64,000 nucleotides of DNA, taken from NCBI GenBank assembly GCA_013398275.1, contig VZSE01004866.1, positions 860,550 through 924,549 on the forward strand, given 5' to 3'. The notes below the pieces were generated by a model that ran no database searches, was not told the origin of the DNA, and saw only the letters and a program-made list of their open reading frames with translations. Numbering within the stretch: position 1 is the stretch's first letter; each line of letters starts with the position of its first letter. The translations under genes were made by a program, and so were the position numbers. The stretch is from Promerops cafer. Taxonomy: Eukaryota; Chordata; Aves; Passeriformes; Nectariniidae. Below are positions 1 to 12,720 of this stretch, one piece after another.

Positions 1-1051
1 TTTCACTTCTGCCAGGTTTCTATGGGATACTCTGTAATGCAGGACAATTATAAGAATTTTGGCCTGTCATCCAAATCATACTTTCTGACCCAGATTAAAC
101 AATCTACAACTTTGTAATGAACTGCAAGAGAATTTAGAAATTAGAATTAGCATAAATGTGAGTAGGCAACTGTAGAGGCCCAAGAACTCAGAATAAAAAG
201 AACTGAAGAACTACATAAATACATTAATACATATGCTGCATGCATTTTATTTTTATGGAACCATAATCTTTATAGTGTGGAACTTTGGAAACCACTGAAA
301 TTTTAACTAGTTAAATAGAAATCATGTAACTTCAGTCTCACTTAAAAGTGCTATTTGAACAAGTGAAGCTTGTTCAAATGCCTTATGGAATTGTGTGACA
401 GAGACAAGCAGAAGGATTCGCAGTAATTATTCTCAGCTCTTTAATAGATAGAAACAGCAAACTTGAAATTACAGTCATCGTTCAAGTACCAAACAACTTG
501 GCCTCTAAAAATTTTGGAAAAGAAAGTAATCTTCTTCAGGAACGAAACCACATCTAAAAGTGATCAGTTTCCTCTGTGAAAACACAAATTTATGGCAAAC
601 ACCAAATGTTTCTCAGATCCTTCCAGAAGGAAAATCTTTTTCTAGGAGGAACAAATTTAATGAAATTCCTAACACTTCTGAATTTTCTTCACAACACTGT
701 CACCGGAGAAGCATTTTTACTCCTCTGGAAGCTACCAAAGAAATAATTTGTTAAAGTATGTTTGACATTTCTTGGATTCATGTAGGTGGTTAAAGAGTTA
801 TTGGAGAAAATGCAGAGTGAAAGTAGAGTCTTACATTCACATGAAGCACCACAAAGACCAGGTGAAGTGAGGTGGAAAAAGAGTTTGGACAACTTGCTTT
901 CAGAAGTTTAGTCAGTTTAGTCAAAGTGAACTAGAAGTGAACAAGCAATGACTCAGTTCCTGATAAAAAATAAGAGAAATGCTTTAGAGCAGTGTAAATT
1001 ACCGTTAAGTTTGCACCGAGATGAAAAACCTTTGAATGAGTTAGAAGATAT

Positions 1052-1800
1052 TGCCTCAGTTTGAAAAGACAGGTGTCTGCTAAGGAAGGCAAGAGCCTCC
1101 ATTGAAATGGAGAATGTAAACCCCCTCCCTCTAAATTATTATAATTTTGAAATTAAGGGGCTCTCAGGCAAAGATACGGGAATAGGAATAACAGGAAAAT
1201 TAAAAATACAAATGCAATAGTACAAAAAAAAACCACTGACAGAGTCAGAATACAACCTGACACCCTGTTGGTCATGGTGTTGGTAACAGTCCCATTAAAT
1301 GGTGGCTGCAGTCCTTCTGGAGTGACAGCTGTGGTTCTGTCAAGGCAGGGACCCTGTAGAAGGGTGTAGTCTTCCTCTGAAGGTCCAGTGGTGGTGTAGA
1401 TGGGCCTGGTCTTCCTCTGAAAAGCCAGTGGAGAAGAAAGCTGCTCCTCTGGGAATCCAGTGGGAAAAGGCTGCCTCTTGTGTTCTGCATCTCAGATTAT
1501 ATAGATGTATTATGTAGATGCTTGGCTCCTCCCCCTGGGCGGAGCATCTCACAATGGGATGATGTAATTTCAGCAGTCATGCAGCGAGACTCAATGGCCC
1601 ATTAACAGAAGATATTTCCCTGAGGGAGGATTGGTTGTGGAAAAGATAAAGAAAACTGCCCCACCTGGTTTTATCAGGTGGACAATTAACTGCCCCACCT
1701 CTGACAGATGGCAATAGAATACCCGCCCCCAGCCATATCTCGCCTTTGCAACCTAAGAGAGGTATTTAGAATGGAACAGAAATTGATGGGATAGTATTCA
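1052..1800 (-). mobile_element. Solo LTR, ERVL-like, antisense to SORCS2
   Basis: Read on the minus strand, this block looks like a complete LTR. It has a TATATAA box (plus-strand ttatata near 1497), a C/T-rich middle with repeated AGAGGAAGAC motifs, an AT-rich stretch, and a 3' end AAACTGAGGCA finishing in CA at 1052. From memory it closely resembles LTRs frequent in songbird introns, which I associate with ERVL. The 5' edge is uncertain: similarity is clear to about 1755 and a TG-starting edge can be placed near 1800. I found no matching target-site duplication and no internal retroviral sequence beside it, so it is probably a solo LTR. Confidence 0.75.
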
Positions 1801-2346
1801 TTCTGTGTAATGAATGAATATTGAGCTATACAGTGGTTTCATATCCCAGGTAGTTGGTGCAGGTGAAGAAGTTAAGAAATTCTAGTTATCATGTTGTACT
1901 ACTAAATAGCTTTTACCTTCAGACATTCTGATAAAAACATACGTGGCAACCTCTGAGGGGAAGATTTTTTCAACACAGTTATTGTACTGTGAAACAGCAC
2001 AAGACTAATAAACACAACACTTACAAGAAGATAAAACCATTGTAATAATGCATTTCTTTTAAACAAATAATAATGTTTATGGTTTTAGTAGTTCAGAAAG
2101 GAATAAACTTACTCTAAGGCACATTTTGGAGTCCAGAGGTTATCTATTTTGATTTGCAAATAAATGCTCCCCTGATGTACACATCTATTTTAAAGCATGA
2201 ATTAATGAGATTTTTTGTGTGGTGTGAGCCTAACAGCTGACATTTTATAATGAAAATGAGTAGTCAGCAGCATTCTTTTTCAGTTTTCTGCTTTTCCCTT
2301 AGCAATTTCTTAGATTTCTATTCATTTGATCTTTTGTTACTGAGTT

Positions 2347-2367
2347 AAAAAAAAAAAAAAAAAAAAA
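2347..2367 (+). repeat. Poly-A run
   Basis: An uninterrupted adenine run of about 21 bases lies in the SORCS2 intron. No recognisable SINE or retrocopy precedes it. Confidence 0.9.
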
Positions 2368-2712
2368 GGCTGAGATTGCCTTTTCCACTTTTTAACTTCA
2401 GTATTTGCTTATGTGTTCTAGAACTGGACACGAGTGAAAAGAATGGGCATGAGAGAAGTGCATTTTGTTGATCTTTCTTATTGCTTTAAGATTTTGTTTG
2501 AGGGGTTTTGGGGTGATCTGCGGGATGTTTTTTGGTTGAAATTAGGTCTTTCCAATTATATAGCTTTCAACATGGATGTAAAAGAGGGAGGAAAGGAGGG
2601 AGGGAAAAATAAGTTCAGGACCTTACGGTGAACAGTTGAGAGGCTTTTGGGGAAGGAGGTGTTAATAAATTGATGGATTCCTGTTCAATGATATTTTTGG
2701 AACTTTGTTCAG

Positions 2713-2846
2713 CTCCACTCCAGGCTTTAAATTTAGAAGTGGTTCCAGTCATTGGGAGAAACCAGGAGGTGAACCTGACAGCCATCATACTGCCTAAGAA
2801 CCCCAATTTGACAGTTTTCTACTGGTGGATAGGAAACAATCTTCAG
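2713..2846 (+). CDS. SORCS2: SORCS2 coding exon: juxtamembrane PKD-like module, first half
   Basis: This 134-bp exon completes one split codon and adds 44 residues beginning PLQALNLEVVPVIGRNQEVN and ending FYWWIGNNLQ. It belongs to the extracellular PKD-like module that follows the VPS10 domain. The two asparagines in VNLTA and PNLTV are N-glycosylation sequons. The acceptor is the AG at 2711-2712; a second AG at 2734-2735 would drop PLQ, and the first is chosen because the human protein as I recall it retains this segment. The donor is CAG|GTACAC. The upstream exon should supply the first base of an A/S codon. Confidence 0.9.
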
Positions 2847-4060
2847 GTACACAAATGGTTTTGACTGAGATTATTTCAATCTCTTTTCAATAAATGTTGT
2901 CCCTTTCTTTTAATTTCTAAACTGTTTTCTTTCTGGGGGGAAGCAACAATTTATTCTACTTCATTACCTGTGGAAAAGAAACAACTTCTAGAGGGGGATG
3001 GATTTGGGATTATAACTGGTGAATGATGAAACTTGGATTTATGCACTTCCAAGCTAATAACATGAATTATGTAAATTAAAGTGCTGAACATATATATATA
3101 TGTGTGTGTGTATATATATATGTGTGTGTGTATATATATATATGTATATATATGTATATATATATGGGTTGGGTTTTTTTTCACTGTATAGATAAATATT
3201 TTCTGGTAGTCTAAAATAACTGTCATGTCAAAAATAAATGCATTCTCTTAAAGGATATCAAAACATTGAGAGCACTCAAACAATCTAGTGTTATTCATTT
3301 GGGGATCAAAGTCTATATAAAAAAGTCCTAGAACATTAAATATCCAAGTATTTCTATTGGGGAATATTTATTGTATAGCTGGGTTAATTTCTTTTAAGGT
3401 GATTTTTTCAATAACAGATAAGTAAAATATTTTCTTCATGAGGCAGACTAAGTGTGACAGAGGAATGCTTCAAATAAGTGCAGTGAACTTTCTTCTTGTG
3501 AATGTGCTGTCTACCATAATCCCAGCCTGTATCTGTTCATCATTATTGACTTTGCCATTGCAAGAAGAGGCACTGCGGGTCTTGTGAAGGGTTTTGTAAT
3601 TCTTAAGGACGTGGTAAGGGAACAGAGTATCTCAGCTACACCTTAGAGGTCACTGTGGGCTGGTGCACATAAGTTGACAGCATTAACCCTTTTGACCCTG
3701 ACATACCCTACATTTTTTGAGGCAAACTACTTGCTTCATATAATCTTGTAGAGATTGTTGAGTCTCCCTCAGACTCAATTCATTGTAGTGGCCTCTGACT
3801 GCAAACCTGATACTCACCTGATTACTTTAAAAGAAATATTTTGCTCATCTGGCTGCTATTCTGATTATATAGGATTCTTTTAGGGAAAGAAAAATTCTAT
3901 ATTGACAATTGTAATTGATCAGTTTGATAAAATATTGAAAAATTTAAATTTGATGTGTAATTTTTTTGGTGATATTTTTAACAACAGTCTCTTCCAGCAC
4001 TGTTTTCATGGTTCTTGCTGAAATTCTGTTTTCATCTGTTCTTTTTTATTTTTTTTAAAG
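2847..4060 (+). other. SORCS2: SORCS2 intron
   Basis: This is a GT-AG intron of about 1.2 kb. Apart from the AT/TG microsatellite at 3089-3164, I see nothing in it. The 3' end has a strong T-rich tract before AAAG. Confidence 0.8.
3089..3164 (+). repeat. Compound (TA)n/(TG)n microsatellite
   Basis: Alternating TATATA and TGTGTG blocks span about 75 bp. The antisense frame at 2951-3226, rich in H, T, Y and I, is a product of this repeat and is not a gene. Confidence 0.9.
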
Positions 4061-4184
4061 CCACTACTTACATTGGAGAGTTTTCTGGTGACAAGGTTTG
4101 CTGAGACAGGTGATGTCAGAGTTACAGTGCAAGCTTCTTGTGGGAGCTCCATGCTTCAGGACTCAAAAGTTGTACATGTTTTTG
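4061..4184 (+). CDS. SORCS2: SORCS2 coding exon: PKD-like module, second half
   Basis: This 124-bp exon starts in phase 0 and encodes 41 residues plus one base. It begins PLLTLESFLVTRFAETGDVR and continues VTVQASCGSSMLQ to KVVHVF. The ETGDVRVTVQA segment is the typical beta-strand end of a PKD/Ig-like fold in SorCS receptors. The acceptor follows a long T-rich tract (ttttttttaaag). The donor is TTTG|GTGAGA, and the stranded G joins AT of the next exon to give Asp. Confidence 0.95.
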
Positions 4185-5921
4185 GTGAGACATTAGTCTT
4201 TTTCCTTTTTCAGTTTCATATGTATTTTTATTTGACCTCTAAAACCAACCCTACCACAAGTGAACCTATTGTAAAATTATATCTAATGACAGATTTAGTT
4301 GTCAAAATTAGAGGCATGAACAGTCACCAAATAACTCCACAAAGCTGAACAGTGGGGTTGTATGGGAGGTTTAATCTCAAACATTTTGTTTCCTTTGCTT
4401 ATTTTGAATGTTACTGTGGTTCCCAGATGCTATATGTATTTAAGTAGTATTTTGGCCTGTGACTAGAAAGTTTCCTAGAATTTGTAAGCAAAGTAGTTTA
4501 AATACCTCTGGAAAAAAAAAAAAAAAAAAAGGAAATCTAGATATGTATATGCTCTCAGCATTGAAATACATGTCAAATAATTGCCTTTTATCACAATATG
4601 TCACTGTTACCTTGATGTTTATCTGAAATTTTGGATCAAATATAGCTCTGCTGGAATTATTAAATAACCCTTCAGCTCTTGTTCCACACTGTGTCCTGGT
4701 GTGGCTTTGTTGTGTTTTATAATGTGGTGACAAGGCATAATATACTGTGGAAAATGTAGTGCTGGGAAATTATTTACATTTGTATTTGTGCAGTCACATG
4801 TGGGAATTGTGATAAGTATAAAAGCTTTTATTTTAATGCAGAGCTAAAAGCCTTCAGATATCATGCAATACAAGATGTGATATATCTCTATTGTCTGAAG
4901 AAGATTCTGTTTTTTTGCTTTTAGTATACTTGCAAATTTGAAATAATGGCAAAATCCCCACTTATGCTAAATGGAGCTTTTATGAACCTTCTCCTTTTCT
5001 AAGACAAATGGATATAACATTTATGCTACCACTTATAAATGCATCAGCCTTTTTAGAAATCTTCAGAAGTATAACCCTCTTAGTGTGACTACATCAATGG
5101 CTTTATCATTCCAGTGCTCCTTTTGCCAATCCTGAGAGCATGAAAGTACTGGCCATCAGGAAAATAAAGATACTTTTGAAACAGAAAGCCATGTTAAAAT
5201 AAAATTCTGTTGGAAATATTGGGGAGAAGCAGGTTTGACTTGTGCATTCCTGAGGTTCTCTATCCCTGCTTTGCATTAAGTTACCTAGGTTTTCATCCAA
5301 GGATCCTGTAGGGAGAAAGGTAAGATTTTAGAGACTACTTTCTGAGGATCAACCCTTTTCTAGTGCTTCAGATATTTTTGACAATATCCAGAGAAATATA
5401 GTGTGTGTACCTTTGTTTTATTTTTTCTTCTAAGAGGGAAGTAGTTAGCCTTTGTCATATCATTTCTGTTCTTATTTTCATATCTAATTTATGGAGTAGT
5501 GTATTCATTTAATATGGAAAACAGAAACATGTAGTGGAAAAAACCCCACATGCTTATGATTCAGTGAGAATAACATCCATTGGTACACTATAATTTCAAA
5601 CAAAAGAAACCAATGACTTCTTTTTAATACTCCCTTACTGACCTAGGGGAAAATTATTGGGAAGATTATGACCCCAGAGCATGTATATAAATCTGCTTTA
5701 TTTCCTTTCCTTCCTTCTTTTTTTTAGTCTTTGGGCACAATTTTGGTGATGTTGATGAAAATACTGAAAGAAATTGAATGCCTGACAACAGAGAGCAGCA
5801 GCGGTCCCAGATATTGCAGTGCTGCGCAGAAAAATGCTAAATAGAGACTTTTACCTTTTAGTTCTATCAAACCCCTTTTGCAATCTAGTTTATTTCTGGC
5901 TTTTTCTTTTTGTTTGTCCAG
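4185..5921 (+). other. SORCS2: SORCS2 intron
   Basis: This GT-AG intron of about 1.7 kb holds a poly-A run near 4511-4530 and no other recognisable element. The acceptor is tttgtccag. Confidence 0.8.
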
Positions 5922-6034
5922 ATCATTTTCATGTTCTTCCTCTGAAGTTTACTAAGCACCTGGACATGTACAACCCCGACATACCGGAGTGGAGAGAAGA
6001 CATTGGGCGGGTAGTGACGCGACTTCTTGCAAAG
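5922..6034 (+). CDS. SORCS2: SORCS2 coding exon: ectodomain stalk segment
   Basis: This 113-bp exon completes an Asp codon and adds 37 residues, HFHVLPLKFTKHL then DMYNPDIPEWREDIGRVVTR and LLAK. YNPxxPEWREDxGxVVTRLL is a strongly conserved block of SORCS2 in the membrane-proximal leucine-rich region. The acceptor is gtttgtccag|AT. The donor AAAG|GTGCTC departs from the consensus at +4 and +5, yet the phase is exact into the following exon, which begins ETSIPEE. Confidence 0.95.
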
Positions 6035-7667
6035 GTGCTCTTTCAGATTGGTCCTAAAATGTTCCCTCACCAGTCATAAAGCTTGAAGGTTAAGTTAATA
6101 CCTTCTCATTTAGACGGTATTTTGAAATGGAGGCAGGGCAAAATAGTAAAGTGAACCTCATGAGCCACATTTCAAGCAAGTTTGAGCCTAGTGTCACTTT
6201 TAAGTGCAAGCTGTCGACAATGATATTGTAACACAGACAGTTTAGGTCTAACACAGCCCAATTGGCAATTAATGCTAAATATTGCTCTCTGGGATTAGGG
6301 ATAGACATTAGCAAACACTGCTGACTCCAAAGCAGGAAGAGTTAAGTAGCTTAAATGTGATAAATTCAGAAGCTAAGCAACGTGTAATATAAAAGACATC
6401 ATCTTTGTGTAAAAAACAAAGCAGAAAGAAAGAATTTCCTATGCTTGTTCTGTAACTTTAAAAATTATGTATAATATATAGGCACACAATTTGTACAGCT
6501 GTTTTTTTATAGCACGTTCACAAAAGAAATGTGGATTTGAAATAGCTGAATCCTGTAGGCTAAATCAAATCCAAACTATGCAGCAGTGTTGTGGCTTTAG
6601 ATCACCTCATGGAAACTTAGGGCTTAAGAGCTCTTCAGGCACACACCCTGCCAGCAACTCAGGGTGCACACACTGGCTTTCGGGAGGGCAGTAGAACTGA
6701 GGTACAGCTTGATATTGTTTATTAAATATTTGAATTTTAAATCACTTTACTTTTCCTGGATTTGCAATTGTGCAAATCAGGTTCTAAACTTCTTGACTTT
6801 TATACAGTTTCCTGCTTTCTTTTTTTGAGATTCCTATCAAATGTCAAATTAATTTCTTGCTTTTATCAACTTAAAGTCATTCCATAACAAGTTCCACTAG
6901 TGCCAGTCAAAAAATATTTTACTCCCCTATAAAATAGCTCTTTTAATAGTTAATAGTTACTAAAACAGTTACTAAAACATTTGCCAAAGTATATGAACAA
7001 TTTAATGGAGTTTCAGAATCTGTTTGAGGAAGACCAAGGAAAGTGCCCAGGATATGCTGGCTGTAATTGTGTGTCTGCATTGTACAAAACATGGAGAAAT
7101 TTGAGACTAAAAGCCAAATTTGCACAAACTATTTTACAAAGAGATGCACTTGACTTTCAGCAGGGGAATGAAGGTATTCATTACAAGTTCAGTAACTGAA
7201 CCTGAGTGTTCTCAGTCTCACATTGGAAGACTTCTCTCTGTCTATTAAGCACCTTCCTAAGTAACCTTCAAAAGCTAAAGTTAGCTGTAATGAATACACA
7301 CTTCTAAGTCTACACTGTCTGAATGGCCCACAAAGAATCCTAAATCACTTAGGATTTTTTATTTTTAATGTTACCTCAGAAGTGCTCAGCCATAGCAGGG
7401 TTTTGATAAAACCTGGAAACCTCTTAATTTTGCTTCTTTTTGCCAGGCCACTGAATTACTTTAATGTTGTAACAACACTTAGGTCTTCCAATATTCAAAG
7501 AGCAACTCACATTTCAGTATGTTTATGTTTGACTTTGTTCATGTTTCAGTTTCTAGTGGAATTCCCTTTAAATATTAAGGATCTGAACACCAAAGTCTAA
7601 AAGCCATATGTGGAGTTCCTTATGTATTTTATATAAAACATAAAGCGTGCCTTTGTTGTCTTCACAG
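6035..7667 (+). other. SORCS2: SORCS2 intron
   Basis: This GT-AG intron of about 1.6 kb shows no repeat or RNA gene that I can recognise. The open frames on both strands are short and lack coding character. Confidence 0.75.
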
Positions 7668-7793
7668 GAGACCAGTATACCTGAAGAAACACTCATGACA
7701 GTTGTGAAACCTGGTCTGCCCACAGCTGCTGACTTGCATGTGCTACTACCAGCAAATCAACCAAAAAAGAAGAGAAGCATAACTAGTGATAAG
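7668..7793 (+). CDS. SORCS2: SORCS2 coding exon with basic cleavage-like site
   Basis: This 126-bp exon is phase 0 at both ends and encodes 42 residues: ETSIPEETLMTVVKPGLPTA, ADLHVLLPANQ, then PKKKRSITSDK. KKKR followed by Ser fits the basic pattern cut by furin-type proprotein convertases. SORCS2 is known to occur as a single chain or as a two-chain form cut in its stalk, so this is a plausible cut position, by inference only. The acceptor is cttcacag|GAG and the donor AAG|GTAACC. Because the exon is a multiple of three, skipping it would keep the frame and remove the site. Confidence 0.96.
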
Positions 7794-10700
7794 GTAACCA
7801 GAGCAATGCACATCTGCCTAGGACAGTCTTCATCCTGTTTTGCAATAAGTGGCTGTACTGTCATTGTCTTTATATGAAATTAAGAGGTGATCTCTGCCTA
7901 TGTAAAGATCTCACTCACATCTGACAAGATACATGTGAATGCTACAGCAGCTATGTCTTCTGTGTTTGACAGTGTACAGACCAGCATAATCTACATCTTT
8001 CTGGCATTAGTGTATTTCTTAGGAATATTTAATAGTGGTCTGTCTTTTAAACAGAAACAGCAGTGATGCATGATATGAAGACCCAGTAGAGCAAAGAGTC
8101 TCTGCACTGTCTTCAGTAGGAAATTAGATTTCAGGTCCAAACAAACCCAGAACCTTAGTCATCGATCCATAATGTAAAGAGCATCAAGTATTTTCTGCCC
8201 TTGTAAGAAAATGGCCTTTTCAACTGGTAAGAAACAAATTTAGTGAACACAGGATTGAAAATCAGACATTAGTTTCTCCCTAGTTGTTTTCAAACCATGT
8301 TTCCTCCATAGTAAAAGACTTCATGCCAGTTGAAAACCAGAAGGCTGTTTTGCACTCGCAATTTATTATATTTGTCCTTTTGCTGGGATAGAGAAGAAAC
8401 AGATCCCAGCTCTGTGCCTGTACCTTGCAGTTCATGTCCTGCCAGTTACAAAGAATCAGTGTAAGGTATCCTTAATTTTGAAGGGCGTTTTACAGCTTTT
8501 TAAGACAAGGTCACGGTCTCCGAAGAGCTGGAGAAGTAGGTAAGACAAAGCTTCCATACTAACATAAACCAAACAGATTATGTTTGGAGTTCATGAGATA
8601 TACTTTGGAAGGTCCAAAGGAGTATGTTGAAATTGTCCAAGTACTTGAACAGGTGTCTATCATTAAAATGCACAGAGTGAGCGCACAAAGTTTTCTACTT
8701 TTTTGGAAGAAACCCTTACTGGTCTCCCATGTAATCACAGTGAGAATTCCTGGGAGTCTTAATTCCTGATTATGTTTCAGGAAATAGTTAATTTTAGCAG
8801 GTTGTTTCTTTTGTAGAGACCCATTCATGAACTAAGGCTTTCAGCCAGGGGAATATTACCACATCAAAATTCTTTGAAAATTTACATTTCTTCAAGAAGC
8901 AAGGTGAAGCTTCTAAAAGAAATTCCTTACTCTGAGCCTGTGGAGAATGGACGTGTTCAATAATTTAAGGAAACTAATGGTGATAGATTCTTTTGGTTGT
9001 ACCAACATTTTGCTTCAGTCCAAAGTGTTATGCATTTTAGTTGCCTTTAAATCTCAATTTCTATATTAGTGCTGTGGTTTAAGGCAGCTTAAAGAGTATC
9101 AGTTAAAATCAATGCTGTCTCAAGGTTTTTGTCATGTTTGTGTGTGAAACATCATGTGAGTTACTTTAAAGCATAAAGAGAAGCAATCACATGCTGCAAA
9201 TGATTTGGAAAAGCTTCCATTCAGTGGGGCTATAGGGATGTCACAGTAGTGTAGCAGGACACAGGTTTGTAATTAGTTCTCCAGTAAGACCTTGCAAAGG
9301 TTTTCTGGAACCAGAGAAGCACAGGAAGGGGAAACTAATTGTATAATCTGGAGAATACATTTCTGACATTGTTAGGATGAACCAGGTCAGCCCCGTGGTG
9401 TCTGGGGCTGGAGCAGGATCAAGGGAGACAGGAGCAGTTAGAGCAGCCTGTGCTATGCTGTGATAACAACTCAGGTACACCAGTCTCACATCTCAACACT
9501 CATTGTTTTATAGAGTACAATGCTGCAGAGATGTACAGCCAGTCTTCTTGTGACAGCTGCACACATTTCTGTTTTTATATTATTGCTAATAGACATTGTT
9601 TTAGCTATTGATATGTGCATATAAACTTGTTGATTTAACCAAAAATGTTGAGAAAATGTGTTATATCAGAATCAATTGTGACTTGAGAAATATCCTGAAA
9701 ATATACACTCTATAAATAAACTCAGAAGCAGTATCTTCTGGGAAGTCAACAGGAAAATACTCGCGTTGTCATATGTTTAAAGACTCGTTACATTCCCTTC
9801 TGTTACTAGAAGAGAATCTTGAAGCTTTTTATCATGAATCAGTGGAAGGATCTGTTTTGTCATGCTGCTCATGCCAGTTCTCAAAGTCAGTCTTGTGACA
9901 CTTTTGTGAGGACTCAGCAATGCAGAATGTTTTCTGCACATTTGGAGGTGTCCCTGATACCTTGAACTTACACATTGTTATAAAATGTCCTTTCTTAAAG
10001 AGAACCTCTTTGTTCTTGGCTGAAAACCTTTTAGATTTGGGAATATTACATTATTTCGGAAAGATTAAAGGCAATAATTTCTTGCTCAGGCAGAGAACAC
10101 CTGCTTGCTGGAGTTTTTATTGGTGCTTTACATGGAGTGTTGGGATGTGATACTGTTTATTAGGTTAGTCATGTAGTATATGAATCTTTTCTGATAAAAG
10201 TAGCCATCAATAACAAAGATGGTAAGTAAGCTGTCAGTGCAGTAAGAGGAGCCCTTTGGAAAATTCTGAAATTTTGTTCCACTCTGCAAGAGCCTTTTTT
10301 TGTTTCAAATATATGCAGGGAGAAATAAAAGCTGACTGTGATTTAACCTGCTTTCAAGAACAGAGGAATTTCAAAATTATTTTGTTCTAATTATTGACTC
10401 CAGAGAAGACTTGGTTGCTTAATTTATGCACATCTATTGCATGTCTAATGTCAGGTGGGATGAGTCCAGTTGAAAGAGTCAATTAAAATGCATTTAAACT
10501 ATAATCTGAAAGGCAGGGGCTCTGAGGAAGATTTCTATCCAGCCAAACTACTTCACAAAAATTCCCAATGAGTTGCTTTGGCAAAAAGGGAATGTCAGAA
10601 CCCAAGATGTATAAGTGAGTAAGAGTTTGAATAGTGTCATTATTTTTCATTCTTTTCCATTCTTATAATGCAGGAGCCATTGTGTTCACATGTTCAAATA

Positions 10701-12396
10701 TTGTCATTGTAAAGGATGTAGAAAAAGAAGACGGAAAATTCAGATGCTGGTATACAAACCTTAACTTAAGTCTAAGAGAGAAGCTCCAAAGGCAGCGTTT
10801 GTTTTTTAAAAAGCTGGAGAGGTGGCAGCACCATGCTCAATAAATACCTTGGGGCAGAAAAAAACCAAAAAAACCATGAGCACTGAAAAAATCATCTATC
10901 TATCAGTGAAATAAATAAGCCAGAACCTTTAGCTGCATTCACATGAGATTCAAATTTTTCACCTGAGGACATGTTGTTCATATAGATTCGGGTATGAATC
11001 CAGCATTGGGGAGTTAAACAACAAACAAATCTTAATCACTTAAGCAAAAACCACACCAAATGCTGGGTTCCTTATGAACCTGCCAGGAAGATATGAAGAA
11101 TCAAAAGTTATGGAGATCAGAAATTTCATTTACTTGCTGTAAGTCAGATTAATCTAAAGTAGTTGTCTCTTTTGCACTATACACCATGAACACATGAATG
11201 AATCTGAATTGATACAAAGAAACTTTATTCATTGATAGCAGCATCACTTTAAAGCCTCCTAATCAGTGGAGTTGTCATATCCACTTTCTTTTCAGGCTTT
11301 GGGCAACAAGATAAATACTTAGGAGCTATCTGCTGTAATTGTCTAGTGAAATAACTGAAGCCATCCTCACTTCACCCTTACGTTGAGTCATTCCCACATT
11401 AAAAAATTTAATAAAGTCAGTGGAATGGCTTCAGAAGTTAGATATTCATCAAAAAGAGTGATGATATTTGAACTTTTGTATAGTGTCTGTCCATAATATG
11501 AGAAGGACTACGGGGACTTTTATCCATTATACTTCAAAAGGTTGTCAAAGATGAGCACCATAATTGATAATATTGTAAAAGGAGTTACTTGTGAAGGTTT
11601 CATGGATATAAAGCAAATTTCTAATTTGGCATCCTCTGGGAAGTCGTGTCCCAAATTATAAGGCATAGAGTATAAAACTAGCTTTGATCTTTTAGAAAAT
11701 TGACCATGTTGAAGACACAAGCAAGTAGAAAGTATAATTCAGACAATTTGTCATCTGGGGTTAGGATGTGAGGGTATATTTAATGGTTCTGCTCCATAAA
11801 AATATGAGAGACCATATTTCACTATGCTCTATCCACTGGAGAAAAATGGGAGGAATACTGATTTTTTTTTCCACATGGTTGAATGTATATATTTCTATAG
11901 AGTATTGTTAAAAATTAGCTATAAATGGAATTCATTCCATTATAGGTAAGGAGGTAAGGTAAATTATGACATGCAGTTCATTATTAAATAGTAGTTAATT
12001 TTCACGGCAAGAAATCCAAAGTGACATCACAGGTTTTCTTCTGATAAGTTAGAAAAATGGAGCCTTTTTAATATGGATTATGCATTGTGTGAGTTATGAC
12101 CCAGGTAAACCCAACAGCACATGCAAATTACTTGCTGTCTGTCACATACTGGGTAAACACAAAGACTTGGGTAATCAAAAAGAAAGATTTGGCTATAAAA
12201 TTGTGACATTTTCAGCTTTTATGTCTTCTGGAGTTTTGCTTGATTTTTAAATATTGAATTTCTTTTAGATTTCAGCTCATCGTTGACAAGTGCTTTCACC
12301 ATTTAAAGAACCAGAGGTTTTCCTTTTTAAGACATTGAATGTCTCAAAGTGGAACAGAGCACAAGACATCTGACATTCTCTCTGTTCTATTTTCAG
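7794..12396 (+). other. SORCS2: SORCS2 intron
   Basis: This is a 4.6-kb GT-AG intron, AT-rich throughout. I found no LTR, CR1 tail, RNA gene or conserved-looking frame. The longest frames (for example 8559-8828 minus and 9920-10150 plus) have no domain character. Confidence 0.7.
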
Positions 12397-12496
12397 AGAA
12401 TAGCAGCTATAAAGCAGGCCCTGAATGCACACAACATCAGTTTCTTTCTGAGGGGAGGATACTGGGTCTTAGTGACTTTAGCTGACTCCAGTTCAG
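12397..12496 (+). CDS. SORCS2: SORCS2 coding exon: membrane-proximal segment
   Basis: This 100-bp exon is phase 0 at its start and encodes 33 residues, RIAAIKQALNAHNISFFLRG then GYWVLVTLADSSS, plus one base. The sequence continues directly from the basic site SDK of the previous exon. NIS is a possible N-glycosylation site. The acceptor is ttctattttcag|AGA and the donor TCAG|GTAAAT. The spare G joins AT of the transmembrane exon to form Asp. Confidence 0.95.
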
Positions 12497-12585
12497 GTAA
12501 ATATATTTAAAAAAGCTATCAACAGACCAACTTTCGGATGCCTGTTCAAGTTCTAATAATATAAGGAGAAAATCTTTATAGCAAT

Positions 12586-12720
12586 ACATATGTGTACATA
12601 TAACAAGTACTTACTTGGTACTTGTTACATATAAATAAACACATATGTATGTATGATTATATATATATATATATCTAAAACATATATATATATATAGACA
12701 CATACACATATATCTGCATA
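12586..12720 (+). repeat. AT-rich microsatellite with embedded hairpin
   Basis: Runs of TATATA and related ACATAT units surround a perfect 10-bp inverted repeat, TAACAAGTAC / GTACTTGTTA, separated by 7 bases (12601-12627). Confidence 0.85.

Larger units (their letters stand above)
1..2712 (+). other. SORCS2: SORCS2 intron (partial) upstream of the first exon seen
   Basis: No coding exon is recognisable here. The interval holds the antisense ERVL-like LTR (about 1052-1800), a poly-A run at 2347-2367 and a purine-rich patch around 2580-2610. The open frames at 560-754 and 1272-1552 are not coding; the latter lie inside the LTR. Confidence 0.7.
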
